64,000 nt of DNA. Source: Gymnorhina tibicen (taxonomy: Eukaryota > Chordata > Aves > Passeriformes > Artamidae). The notes under the pieces are model-generated. The model searched no databases. It saw only the letters and a program-made list of their open reading frames with translations, and was not told where the DNA came from. Numbering within the stretch: position 1 is the stretch's first letter; each line of letters starts with the position of its first letter. The stretch is from positions 1,591,768 to 1,655,767 of the forward strand of contig VXAZ01005702.1 in the NCBI GenBank assembly GCA_013399875.1, read 5' to 3'. Positions 51,901 through 64,000 of this stretch are shown in pieces. A program made the position numbers and the translations under genes.

Positions 51901-54381
51901 TATAACAGTAGAGCAAGCACATATTTGTTTTATTCTTTGCCATGATACTCTTTGTTTTAGAGGCTCTTCCATGCATAGGTCACAAGAATAAAGCCTGGAA
52001 TGTCCTCATCTAATATTAATTCATACTGTTTTATACAGATGCAAATCCACAGAGACCAGACATGGCTGTAGAGAGTTTAATAGGCAATGCATGAAAGGGT
52101 GGGAACTAAAACAATCTCTGGCAAGAGTCTCTGCTTTTGAGCAGGATCATGCCTTCTGCCAAGCAGGGAGACAGGGGTGGGGGCCGAGGACTTCAGATGC
52201 CTTCTCCTTTGACAAGGGCAGCCCCCAAAAGGGAGCAGCTGCAAAGCAACGCAGGCTATGAGAAACAAGAGCACAGGATAAGGGAGTGCACATGTGATCC
52301 TGCCCCTGCACTTTTGATGATCAGCCACTAGAACTGAGACAGCACAGAAGGAAAAGTACTCTGCTGCTGATTTTGACCTAAAGCTGATTACTCTTCCCCA
52401 CAGGCTATGATGAGATTAGGAAGCAGACCCAACTTTTCCAATTTTGTCTCTTTTCTACTCCCATGACCATGTGATTAGACAAATACCCCTTAATCGGGGT
52501 CAGAATTACTGCTAGACTCCATACTAGTACTGAAACAGGGGGGGAAAAACATGAGACAGAGGAGCTAAGAGTCTTGGACCTCCCACTCCCCTGCCATGAG
52601 TTTTTGGCTTGTGCCTAGTAACTCCATACCCAGAAACTTCTGCTTGCTACAGCTGCTCCCAGCCCTGGCTATTTTTACACCTCTCAGTCCAATCTTGTAA
52701 AAATCACTTAAGGTACTTCTCAGCCCCCACAGCCAAAACATATATAAACTGATGTTCTCTGAAAACACAGTGTCATTGTTTTACCAGGTATGACTCCCAC
52801 ACAGAAGCTGGCAGAGCAGATGAGATCAGTGGTCAACACAGGCTTCTACCCCAACTCAGAGAGTAAACAGGACTACGTGCTTTCAAAGCAAGGATAAAAG
52901 CCCTTCAGAGGACAGTTTGGCAGAACTATTCCCCCACTGTGGCCAATCTCTTGCCAGTTTCAGATAGTATAGTCGGTGATTGGCTTATGCCCTTGGATCA
53001 TACAGACTCAGCTCCCTTAGAAATTTTTACCCCAACTAGCAAAACTACAGGCAATTTTGTTTATAACATGCAAGGCCGAATCCTCAATACTGGATTCAGT
53101 GTCTTAGCTGTAAAGCCCGTCCGACTCTTTCCTTTGGTGCAGAGAACATGCTTTCTTTTAGGTATGAATGGGACAGTGCTGAGTGTAAGCACATGCTGCT
53201 TGGAAAGACAATGCCATATCTAGTAACACTCTATTTTATACTGACATTTGAAACATCAAATTTGCTCAAGACAATTTCCCTTCTTATTTCATGCACCACT
53301 GTACAACTTTCTAGTGAACTACCCTCTCAATTTGAAAAAAACCCATGAAAAACAGAATGCAGGAGAATCCCACATAGCTTCACATGGGATCCGCTCAGGA
53401 AACAGAGGGAGTCACACAGATAATCCAAGAGTCTTGAGCAGTCATCTTCCATATTAAACAAGTTATGAAAAGAGCAACGTACAATATTAGGACAAGGGGA
53501 TCTGGATCACATGGAACTGGATAAGAGTATCACTTATCTACCTTGCCTTTTTCAAATTATGTTATTTTCAGCATATGTTATTTCAGTAATTGTAGTTGTG
53601 ATGCTCACTCTACTGCTGAATTTATTAGCAGATAATATCTCATGCAAACTCATTAGCATTAATTATGTTCAGAACTTCATAAAGTACTAGCAACAACAGA
53701 CAATAGATTTGGTCTCCAGTGAAATTATTAGATTTCCTCAACCAAAGTAACATGATGTGCACAATCAAAAAGATGAGTTTGCAGTTAAAGTCCTTTTCTA
53801 TCCTTCCCCATAAAAAGCACTGAAAATAATGAAAATTCATAGACTTACATAGAAATAGTTTGGACTTCAAAAAGTCATCTAGTTCATATTCCTTTCAAGG
53901 TAAGATGAATATACCTAATTTAGGTCACTTAATCTATCTCTCCATTCCTGCAGTTCTGTCCCTTATTATAGCTGTGCTATGTATGTGTCATGTCCTACAC
54001 GGACAAGTCACTAGACAGCTATAGTTTATCATATATCACTATTAAAACAAATCATCTTGATAGTAGAGCATCTGTTCACCCAATTTTCCTTCTAGCAAAA
54101 ACTCCTTTTAAAGCCTAATATTCACAGGTTCACACTCCTGATGTTTATCTCACCAACATACACTTTACAGAACTTAAATGTCTCAGCACAGTTGATGCTA
54201 ATTTGCACAGCAGTTTTCTGTGCATTTCCACAGTTCTCATAATGTTGCCCTTCCCTTAAGCCCTGGCATTTGGAAATCACAGGTCAGACTAGCAGCTCTC
54301 ACCAAGCAATGGCACCAGGATGCTGGTCAATGGAAATAAAGTGTTCAAGAACAAAGCTCAAAGAAAACTATACGTAGGTTT

Positions 54382-54397
54382 TGTGTGTGTGTGTGTG
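54382..54397 (+). repeat. (TG)8 microsatellite
   Basis: Eight uninterrupted TG units are followed by CATATAATG. It is short and probably only weakly variable. Confidence 0.9.
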
Positions 54398-56009
54398 CAT
54401 ATAATGTAAAAAACCCCAAACACACAATACTTGCAAAGCCTATGGTCTGCATCCACTACATTCCTTTCAAGTTCTGCAGTTCCATCCAAAGAAGAGATGA
54501 GGTTAGGTCATGTCTCACAGGAGCATGATTCATTCCTCCTAGGAGCCATAAGGTCAAAAACCATAAAATGTAAATCCTGTTTCAGGTTTCTGTTGAGACT
54601 GCTTTTGTTCCATTCAGGTACGGGTTCTGCCTCATCACAACTGAAATCAGTTGTATTAAACTAAACAAAGACATTCCTGAGGAATCCAAGTGAAGTGTGA
54701 CTAAATTCTTGTCTCCAGTACCTCTCAAGCACTGTTAAAAACAAGACTTCCTTTAGTTATTCTTGTGACAGAAAAATCTTGTCCCAACATGGGGTGCTAG
54801 GCCCCATATTGGTTTTAGCAGATTCCTCAATAATGATTCTCTTTTGTACTTCCCAGCATGCAGTTTTGTTTAGTAGAATTTGTTGTAGTGGCTATTTGCC
54901 CTAAGAACAAATGTCTATTTTCCTTTCTTAGCCAAAAGTCCTGTTGACATGACCAAGCCTCTCTGAAAAAATGGTTTGAACTGTGGGGCATTTTGAATTA
55001 AAAAGGAAAAAAAAGGGCAAAATCTTTGAATCAAGAATTAAGTTGATCTACAGCCAATGCTAGAATTGTACCAATGCCCCTCAGGATGAACCTAAATAAA
55101 CATATATCAGGATCCTCAGTGCTGCTACTGACATTATATTACACTGAATAATAGTTCCCTTCCTCAACCCAAGAAAGTCCCAGCACAATGTACATGAAAT
55201 ATAACACTGATTAGGGACCAGGAACATCATCACAAATTCCAGAGATTAGCATCTGCAGATCAGACACTCAGATGGCTGGGGGAAGACACTTTATCAGCCA
55301 CTAGAAAACATATGCAGCTTTGATTCCACTGTTTCATGTTGGACTTCTGTGTCTTTTGGCACATTTTTGCAGTATCAAATGCCACAATACTGATGAGCAC
55401 TCAAAGACCATATGATATGACTAACACAGTGCAAACCCAACAAATCCCAAGATGTCTAGCAACGGAGTTCAGATTCAACATCCTTGTAAACCCATATCCC
55501 CGAGTTTCTAGGTTCAATAAAATGTTGACTGAGAAACATACATGTTACTGGACATTGAAAGCCTGCCCTGGAGTTCTTCCCATCCCTCCATCACTTTATA
55601 AAGGTTGGTGCTGAAATGCAGAAAACAAGCACTAATAGAGATCTTACTCATCTTTAGAAAAGAGCAACCTGTGGCTTTGTAAAGCCATGTTGACATTTTG
55701 CCGCGCTTCTCTGCTGCCACAAAAATTTGGTAATTTCATGAAGCAGAGATCTAACAAATGCACAAACTTCAGTGGATTATTCAGCATCAAGGTTTTCATT
55801 ACAGTGTGTGAAAAAAGGATTAAAGAAGTATTTTAGTTATAGAAAACCCTGAGCACTAGAATAAAGCACAATGGAGCTGGCAAAAATGAGAGAGTAGCTA
55901 TAGAATTTAATAGTAACCTAGCTCTATCAGGCCCTACAGCTTTAATTTCAATACATCATTTTCTTCTTAATCCCTTGTTTGCCAGCAGTAATGCTGTTGG
56001 ATTAGAGTG

Positions 56010-56025
56010 GCCACCAGGTGGTGGC
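56010..56025. promoter_or_regulatory. CTCF-like / E-box near-palindrome
   Basis: GGCCACCAGGTGGTGGC contains CCACCAGGTGG, close to the CCACCAGGGGGC core of the insulator protein CTCF. It also contains CAGGTG, an E-box bound by Snail/ZEB and basic helix-loop-helix factors. The flanking GTGGCCACC and GGTGGTGGC make it nearly palindromic. A single motif match has low predictive value. Confidence 0.3.
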
Positions 56026-56581
56026 TATTTACATAAAAATTAGGTAAATGTCTTTAATAAAGAAAAAATTACATTGCTGCTGGATATTAGAGAGGTTTCA
56101 TGACTTTGAACCTTGCTGCTTCTGTGATCCTCTGCTAAGTTTAAAAGATCAGGAGAACTCCTCCCTTTCACTTACAGCAGCCAGCAAAAACTTGCAGCCA
56201 TTATCTGCCACAGCAAGAACTTCACATTGAAAGCTGAGGGGCTTAGCAAGTGTCTGCACCAAGCGAACATTTTGTTGGTCATAAAACAGAAAGCAGATTC
56301 TCAACTGATTTATATTGCCAGCCCTACCCTAACTTCAAAGTGCTAATTCTGGTTTATGTTCACTGTGCAACAGAAATAGCTGATGGGCAGGGATAGGTTG
56401 ATATAGCAAAAAGATGATCCATATCCTCTAAATATTTTTCTCTACTTGATTTTAGCATTCCTGCCCTGAACATCTATCCACTCGCTCAAAGTGATTTCCC
56501 CTGTTCCTTCACAATTTCCTGAAGTAAGAGATTGAAAAAGCTTCACCTGCACCATGGGGCTGAGAGATTAAATATAGTCCT

Positions 56582-56599
56582 CAGCAGCAGCAGCAGCAG
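56582..56599 (+). repeat. (CAG)6 trinucleotide repeat
   Basis: Six uninterrupted CAG units lie in non-coding sequence. No open frame with recognisable protein spans them. Confidence 0.9.
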
Positions 56600-59500
56600 C
56601 CCAGATTCCCAGATTTGGGAAATGAGGAGCTTTTACTGGAGCTGTAAGTGAAGGTGGCCCCACATTACAGATGGGTAGCCCCAGCATATCTGCTCTTTGC
56701 CAGGAGATGGAAGCTAAGGAAGCACATAATAGACTGGTAAGTGTGGGGAATGGAGGCTAGGAAAGATAGAGGGGCAACTCCAGCCACTTATGAAATCAGA
56801 GGGCATATGGAGGAAGAAGGATATGTTAGGATCACGAGGAAAAAATACCTCCCCTTTAAAGTTTTGTTTTATATCACCCTGGCAACGAAAAGAAAGGGCA
56901 CTCAGTTTGGCCAGCCTGGCCACACCACAGTATGAGCTACTCAGGTTGCTGTGGAAGCAACAGCCAAATGAAGAGCTCAGGGCAACAGGAAGCTGATCAC
57001 TACTGCCAGCCAAGGAAAGCAGAGACAGGTACCAAGGTATTGTATCCTCTCCTGCTTCCCTGCAAATCTCTTTAACCTTTGTTTATGGGAGGCAGGTGGT
57101 GACCCAGCCCGAGGTGTTCAACTTTGGGAGGAAGGAGTGGATGGATTTATAGGAATACACTTCACTGCTCTTCTGTTCAGAGAGTGCATGGGATTTGATT
57201 AATGCAGAAATTTGTGTCGTGGAGGGAGAGGGAGAGGTGTTTTTCCCATATGTCTGTGCACAGGAGTAAAACACGAGGGGTTTGAGGGGTTATGCAAAGT
57301 GCCCGGGTACTCTCACAATAGGTAACACTTTCAGGCTTCAAGCAACAATCCACTGAGGGGATAAAGCACATTATATAAATTGAAATAGCTTTAGTAGGAG
57401 AGTAAGAGCAGCCATATGGGAGCACAACAAGGAGAGCACTTTATGGAAATGCAGAAATACAAATTCAAATCCATTCAGCAGATGACAGAACTAAAATGTC
57501 ATCTTCCACAGCATTTGAGAGGGAAGCCTTCCTCTGATCCCTTCATCACCCCACAGACGTAATTTGGTAGATTATTTTTACATTGACCAAGTTATTTGAC
57601 AAATACAACCAAAGCATATTCCTTTAATTCCCTTAAAGAGATTTATTTTATATTAAGGTTCTGTCATAAATATAGGTGCTACATAAAGAGCCCCATTTTC
57701 TTTTCCTCAAAAATCAACTTTAAACTAAATAAATAGTATTTTCAAAATGTAATACATGGCTCCTGTCTTGCATTTCCCATTCATCACATTTCACTGATCA
57801 GAGCACCTAATGCACTTATAAAAAAAACCTAGAACAATGACATCAATAACCCTTTGTTTCTTACTAAAGCTGGGCTTGTGTGTTGGTTACATTGAATAAC
57901 TGTAGTTTATTTAAAGAAGTCCAGGCCATTTCATGTTTTACTGCAAATTATCTGATTATTCCAGCAACTTAAGAAAAAGATACTCTAAATAAAGCTTATT
58001 TCCATTCTTCCATTATGGAAAATAGATAATAAAAATATTACTGAGGAGCTCTGTCATAGCTCTTTCTCTAATCCACTTCATTTTTCTTGGAACTGCTTTC
58101 TCTGGCCCTTACTGCACTATGAATATAAAGGGGAATAAAAGTGATGGGTTTTTTTCTCTCCCCCCAAATAAATGTCTCTAATAAGATGACTGTTCCCTTG
58201 TGCCTGAGAATGTAACTTCCTTCCTCCAGGAGCTGTCGTGAGTAGGAATTCTTTGTATTCTCCTTAAGCAGTAGGACAGTTTATCTGCTGCAGGGACATG
58301 GCTTGCTTCCTCACTTCAAGCCTGGCTAGTTATTATTGCTAGTGGGTGGTAAAACCAAGACTGTTTCTCTATAATTCACCTCACTCCTCAAACACCTTTA
58401 CTCTGGGCCATTGTAAAAGTCAGAAAAGAGAGCAAAGTGTTTTTCATGAAAAAGAATATATCCTATGACTACACAGCAAAACCTATAATACTCCTTTACA
58501 TATCCTCAGCGTATTCTGTTACAATGATCTTCACCTGTCTTGTTTAACAGACAAAACATTCCTAGCTCTAAAAGTGTGATCTAGAAAAGGGATTGGCTAA
58601 AGGAGAAACAGCATGAAAAAAAAGTTATAAACCAGAAAGAAATTTAATTTTATAGTCTTTTATACATTTCTGTGTGTCACCCTATCTTGCTTCTTAACGC
58701 ACTGATTATACTGCAGCTTAAGAAAGTACCTGCTTAATACTTTATGCTAATTTCATACTGACTTTACCCCCATCAGCCTTTAACCTGTGTAGACTTAACC
58801 AGGACACATTTTAATTACATCCTCTCTGAGGAAATCACATTTATTTTTCAGTTGTACAGATGGAGATTTTCATAATCAGAAGAAATTCCTCAGGCACATT
58901 TCCTCAAAATTACCCTTTACTAACCTAAAAAAAAAAAGACAAACCCAAACCAAACCAGCAACCCTCTATGCTTCTTCCCTAAGCACTCCTCATCCTTCCC
59001 AGCCTGATACCAGGGTGTTCCATAGGTCCTCCCCACCTCACTTACCAGAGTTGGCTCAGTTCCCTGGGGCTGAATCCAAGATTGTGTGACTGTGCAAGCT
59101 CACAAACAGCTTAAGGAAGCAAGCCTGCACTATAAACCCTTTCTTAATTCGTGCATAATTATTATCTTAATCAATATCTTGGTAATTAAAATCCTGCATG
59201 ATCAATTTTCTGGCCTTCCTACAGGCCTCTCTAATTTAAAAAAACATTTCCCAGTCCCCTAACTCTACATTGAAGTTGGCTGTTCCAAGAATCACCAAGC
59301 TCCCTCCTCTGCTTTCAAGTTCTGCAGAGACTGCCCTTGGCCACGTCAGCTAATTTATTTTCTAAGACTTCTCATTACAAATTTAATATCATCCACCAAT
59401 ATTGTCGAGGCCCTGCTTGATTCTGCTTACTCTTCACTAAATACAGTAATAAGTCCCCACTCATTTTCCTTACCCAGTTTTGCCTCCGTTATTACAGTAA

Positions 59501-60099
59501 TAATATAACCATTATCTCTGAAGTGATTCCACCTACAGTCAATAGTCTTAAGCTCAAACCTTACTTCTCACAAAGTGTATGGTGCAACACCCATAACACA
59601 AGACAGGAAAATAGTCCTTACTTTTGAGGACATGTTCACACCTTAATATAGTGCCACAATCACAGTGATGAATACAGGGTTACTGATATTTTAATTCCAA
59701 AGTCTCTACATCTGATAATCAAGAACAACGAAATGTGTCTAAAAATTAATGGAGAGAAGTACACAGAAAATGACTTCAAGTTTTCCAGCTGGAGAACATG
59801 GACAACCCATATTTTGTCTTTAGTTAAATGAGTAAACATTTCTATCCCTTGAAGTGAATAGGACTTTGACCCTTCTCTTCCCTATTCTTCCATTCCTTCC
59901 TCCGTAAAGAGATCAGGATGAGGTCACCACCAGCCTTCACCACACCACCCAGCTCTTAAAAGGATTGCAGCTCTTTAATAATCCAAGCATTTGAACTAAG
60001 TCCTGACAGAAGTGTCACAAATTAACTTTATCCTGTTTCAGCAACTGTAAAAGCAGGAAGATTCCAAGTATATTTAGATTTCTGTTTTCCTAAGCTAGA

Positions 60100-60175
60100 T
60101 GGTTTTGGTGGTTTTTTGTTTCTGTTTGTTTTGGCGGGGGAGGGGTGTTTGGTTATTTGGTTAGTTTTGGGTTTT
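60100..60175 (+). repeat. T/G-rich low-complexity tract
   Basis: TTTTGGTGGTTTTTTG-type words surround a GGCGGGGGAGGGG run. The composition resembles the T/G-rich tract at 6034-6141. Confidence 0.7.
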
Positions 60176-60810
60176 TAATCTGTGAGCTACACAGGGCAAA
60201 GAAATATTCCATAATGTGTGTTTGTACAGTGCTCCATTCAGTGGGTGTCTTTGGTTGCCAAAGAAATACAATATTAATAAGCAAACCATAATTCCAGGCT
60301 CTGAATTTATTACAAATACCAGCAACTGATCATATTAAACACCAGCAAACAAAAATTTCTATTTCCCTTTTACTCATTTTCTAAGCAAAGGGTCTGAACT
60401 CTCAAATATCTCTGATTTTTTTTTTAAGTATATTACTGATATCGGTATGCAATGCTGCAGAAGAACTCTTTCTACTTCTCCACACTGTCATGTCAACAGC
60501 CTCAGTCACAGAGTGAAAGTTACATTTTCAGGATGCCCTTGTTCAGAGCTTCACATTCTGGTGAGAGGCTTCTAATCCTGTTCTGATTAAAACCAAATGA
60601 AAAAACCTCTCTGAATCCAATGATCCAGGACCAAGTCATAACCATTCTCCCAAAATATCAGGCAGTATTTCTCCCTTCCCCGCAGTGTTCTTGCACTTGG
60701 GAAGTTAAGCATCTCTGCTGGTAAAAATTAACCAGCACAGCAGTATGGACAGTCGTGGACAAATTCACACCATCTGAAGATTGGGCCTGAAGGCAGTGTC
60801 ATCCCTCTAT

Positions 60811-60840
60811 AAAAAAAAAAAAAAAAAGAGAGAGAGAGGG
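60811..60840 (+). repeat. A17 run followed by (GA)n
   Basis: Seventeen A are followed by five to six GA units and GGGAGAAAG. A-tails that grade into purine microsatellites often mark retroposed copies, but no body is recognisable on the left. Confidence 0.85.
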
Positions 60841-61653
60841 AGAAAGAAAAGTCAGCAATAAAAATAATAGATCATTCACTCCTTAATTAAGTGACCACAT
60901 TCCTAATCAGATTTTCCCATGAAAATCATTCAATGCCCCCCCTGAACACTATAGGGAAAAAGCTAGCAGCTGCAGTACCTGCTGTTGAGATTTTTCAAAG
61001 GTCTCTCAGAGAATTAGGTGCTGACATGGAGCTGCAAGAGGATTTCTGCCAATGCATTCAATAGGCCAACAATTTTCAGCACTGTTTTTATGTTAGCTAG
61101 GTCTGCATTAAGAAATATGAAATGAGCACAGGGCCTATATCTGTTTCCCTGAATAACTGGAAAAGCACAATTATCATAAATTTGAGATTGAAACCACAGA
61201 CCATTGCATTATTTACACCAATGGATGTTAAGGGTTCCTTATGAAATGGCACAGTTGAAAAGTCTTTTCCTCAGCAACACACAGCTTTAAAGACATCTGT
61301 GCTGAGCACTGCACAAGCAGACTAACACACAAAACATCACACTCCCCAACCAGTACACGAAAGACATGTTTCACTCATTAATCTGCTTCATATGATTTCC
61401 ATTTCCCCTCTTTGTATTCAAGAACAAGATCCTGCAGCAAATCTTCTTCCCCTTATGACAATTTCCCACTGGCACTTGTATCCCCTCCTGTCTTCTGCTC
61501 ATATCAGCTCTTGTAGCGCTCTTCAACGTCTAAGCTCACACAGCACCTCAGGCTGAGGTGCTTGAGCCTGAACACATCCCACAAATGAAACTCTTAGCTG
61601 ATCTTCCTATCCACCGTACCTACTCATCTTTCAGCTCTCACTGAATCCAAGAA

Positions 61654-62900
61654 AATCATAGAACGGTTGGAACGAGATAATCTTTAAGGTCCCTTCCAGC
61701 TCAAACCCTTCTATGGTTCTATGATGTCATGGGCAGGGACACCTTGCACTAATCCAGGTTACTCAAAGCCCCATCCCACCTGGTTTTGAACACTTCCAGG
61801 GATGGAGCATCCACAACTTCTTTGAACAAACTCATGCAGTGTCTCACTGCACCCACAGTAAAGAATTTCTTCTTAACATCGAATCTAAACCTACTTTCTT
61901 TCAATTTAAAGCCATTTTCCCTCATCTTATCACTACAAACCCTTGTAAAAAGTCCCTCTCCAGCCTTCTTCATGGCCCTTCTCTGGAGTCACTCCAACAG
62001 GTCCATTTCCTTCTTATGCTGGGGGCCCCAGAATTAGATATAGTACCCCAGCCACGGTCTCACAAGAGTGGAGTAGAGGGACAGAATCATCTCCCTTGAC
62101 CTGCTGGCCACACTGCTTTTGATGCAGCCCAGGATGTGGTTGGCTTTCTGGGATACAAGCGCCCATTGTTGGGTCATGTCAAGCTTTTCCTCCAACAACC
62201 CCAAGTACTTCTCCTCAGGGATGTTATCAATACGTTTGCAAGACTTTGCACTTAGCCTTGTTGAACCTCATGAGGTTTGCACAGGCCCACTTCTCAAGCC
62301 TGTCCAGGAACCTCTGGATGATATCCCTTCCCTCCAGAGCGTCAACTGCACCACATGGCTTGGTGCCATTTGCAAACTTGCTGAGGGTGCACTTGATCTC
62401 AATGTCCACGTTGTTGACAAAGTTGTTAAACAGCACCGATCACAATACTGACCTCTGAGGAACATCACTCATCACTGGTCTTCAGCTGAACATTGAGCCA
62501 TTGATTGCAACTCATTGAGTGTGAACATCCAGCTAATTCATTATTCACCGAGTGGTTCATCCATCAAATCCATGTCTCCCCAGTTTAGGATGTCATGTGG
62601 GACAGTGTCAAATGGTTTGCATCTCGTGATGCCAGTAAGAGTATCATAGCCCTGCAGGCATATGTGTATCTCTAATTCCCCTGTTTATTCCCCATGATAT
62701 GTGCATTTGCATGGAGCTGGGCCTCCAGTGAAGCTGGAGTGGCTGGAATTCCTTTGTGCTGCTCTTCAGGTGCTCTCCTGATGACCTGCAATTCCTCTCT
62801 AGACTCAAGGCATCTCTTCTTGGCCCTGGCAACAAACTGGCGGGAGCGCGATAGATTGAGGATCCCCTCCCATGGCAACTGAAGTTTAAAAGCTGAACAA
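61654..62900 (-). mobile_element. CR1 LINE, 3' end plus ORF2 with internal deletion
   Basis: The element runs right to left. Its 3' end is at 61654 (plus-strand AATCATAGAACGGTTGGAAC). The minus-strand frame 61749-61973 carries GFKLKESRFRFDVKKKFFTV and VDAPSLEVFKTR, the ORF2 C-terminus. The frame 62227-62436 carries TLSKFANGTK, GRDIIQRFLDRLEKWA and NLMRFNKAKCKVL, the reverse transcriptase core. Here the usual FADD is FANG, so a catalytic aspartate is lost. Near 62575-62615 is PFDTVPHDILN. From about 62660 the sequence jumps to NAHIMGNKQ, the start of the endonuclease, so most of the endonuclease and the early reverse transcriptase are missing. The frame 62672-63097 continues upstream of that start. 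Its part nearest the endonuclease start is probably CR1 5' sequence, but I am unsure of the limit near 62900. Confidence 0.93.
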
Positions 62901-64000
62901 GGCTTCTCCTGCTGTTTCAGTCTCCAAAAGCAGAACACTGTGCACCTGTTACACTGAAAAGCAGTGTTATTTAGAAGTGCCTGCATATAGAAATACACAA
63001 CCTGATGTAATGAACCTGTTGGGTCATTCACTACTAGTTCTGAAAGAGGCTGAAGTGTGCAGTCAGTGGAGCTCCAACAAGCTAGTTCAGCATTCACTTG
63101 TGAAAGTTATGGAATAACAGCCAGAAAACTCCTGTATGCAGATGAGAACAAGACCAGCCACCTTCAAGCTTCAGAAATAGGCTTAAATAACCAGTGTCCT
63201 ACAGATCATTATGTTTAAGTGAGACCTTTTCTTTAAAAAGACCTCTAAATACCCTGTGTGTCTGTGGTATCCACCCCCTATCCACCTCTCCTCAGTTCCC
63301 AGAATAATAGCTCTGCAACCGATGCTGGATCAGCTGCAGAGCTGGCCTCCCCTCTTGTTGCACAGGGACGCTGTTCCCACACACCTGGTAGGACACATGG
63401 CAGCACTGAGTGCTGAGCTCAGCTAGTGGGGCACAGATTTGGCCCACCAATTTTTTGCAGCCATAGAGGGCCTTCTGCCTGTTTGCCCTCTATTAGCATT
63501 TTGTCAAGTACAAGTGCTAAGCAGCACCTGCAGCACCCTCATTCCTGACTTTAGCTGTAAAAGGTTAAGGGAAGTAACTGATCCTTTGAAAACTTCATTC
63601 TTTCAAATTCAGCATTGCAGGCTCATCTCCATAGTTCACTGTGGGGTTAAGGCAGCACTTAAAAGCAAGTCACACATTTTCAATGTGAAGTGTAAAAGAG
63701 GAACAACTACTTTTGACATGGTGAAAAGTGGCCTGGAACACTCACACTAATACAAGGGGACAGAAACAAAGGGTGGAAAGGCATCTCAGAGCATCCTTCT
63801 GCCTAGACCCACACACAAGGATGAGATCAAGATAGTATGTTTCTTCATCATTATTTATTGCTGCATGAACTTCTAATCCCACGATGTCAAAAACCCCTCT
63901 AATAAATAGCTTCTATCAAAGTAGCATTTCCTACATTTACATAGTGCTGTTCAAGGTGTGCTATCCTACTTTACAAATGAATTTTATTTCACCCACAGAA
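62901..64000. other. sequence to right edge, no gene recognised
   Basis: The first 200 bases may still be CR1-derived because the minus-strand frame of the neighbouring element extends to 63097. Beyond that the best open frame is 103 codons at 63439-63750, with no recognisable domain. No repeat was recognised. Confidence 0.5.

Larger units (their letters stand above)
42273..61653. other. long non-coding stretch, no gene recognised
   Basis: No host exon, RNA gene or further clear CR1 copy was recognised in 19 kb. The longest open frames are 159 codons on the minus strand at 50953-51432 (AT-rich, low-complexity look) and 125 codons on the minus strand at 43551-43928. Neither matches a family I know. 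A weak CR1-like phrase, GATGAAAAGAGGCTGAGGGA at 45104-45123, is too short to call. Simple repeats are listed separately. Confidence 0.55.

Noticed and set aside
1..64000. Prokaryotic features such as operons, CRISPR arrays, phage or plasmid genes
   Set aside because: There are no long open frames, no regularly spaced repeats and no ribosome binding sites, and the CR1 copies show this is vertebrate nuclear DNA.
1..64000. Endogenous retrovirus or long terminal repeat pairs
   Set aside because: I saw no paired terminal repeats with TG...CA ends, primer-binding site, or gag/pol/env reading. The only reverse transcriptase remnants are of the CR1 type.

Overview
This window looks like ordinary nuclear DNA from a bird. 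The main evidence is six degraded fragments of CR1 (chicken repeat 1), the dominant LINE retrotransposon family of birds. Several carry the family's 3' terminal repeat related to ATTCTATG. The rest is AT-rich, has very short open frames in all six frames, and contains scattered microsatellites and homopolymer runs. I see no operons, ribosome binding sites, CRISPR arrays, phage genes or prokaryotic gene packing. Crocodilians and turtles also carry CR1, so 'bird' is an inference from the look of the CR1 tails. I cannot name the species.

I recognise no host protein-coding exon and no RNA gene. The window is best read as intergenic DNA or the inside of a very large intron. All recognisable coding sequence is dead CR1 ORF2 (endonuclease plus reverse transcriptase).

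Layout: 25-800, degenerate plus-strand CR1. 1458-1635, short minus-strand CR1 tail. 1636-13523, unique sequence with hairpins and simple repeats. 13524-13935, minus-strand CR1 3' end. 13936-24727, unique sequence with a (GT)18 microsatellite. 24728-26945 and 26947-29161, two near-identical 2.2 kb direct copies separated by a single N. 29162-39699, unique sequence with a possible conserved regulatory patch near 30.0 kb, a GATA palindrome, a 57-bp tandem repeat and a perfect hairpin. 39700-41190, old minus-strand CR1. 41527-42272, plus-strand CR1 with two internal deletions, head-to-head with the previous one. 42273-61653, unique sequence. 61654-62900, minus-strand CR1 with an internal deletion and a broken reverse transcriptase motif. 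The remainder is unique.

The observation most worth acting on is the 2.2 kb duplication around the N. Its divergence (about ten substitutions and one 3-bp indel by eye) and the one-base gap fit two unmerged haplotypes at a contig join better than a real duplication. I found no convincing new biological system. The other findings are small structural or regulatory candidates and are scored low.
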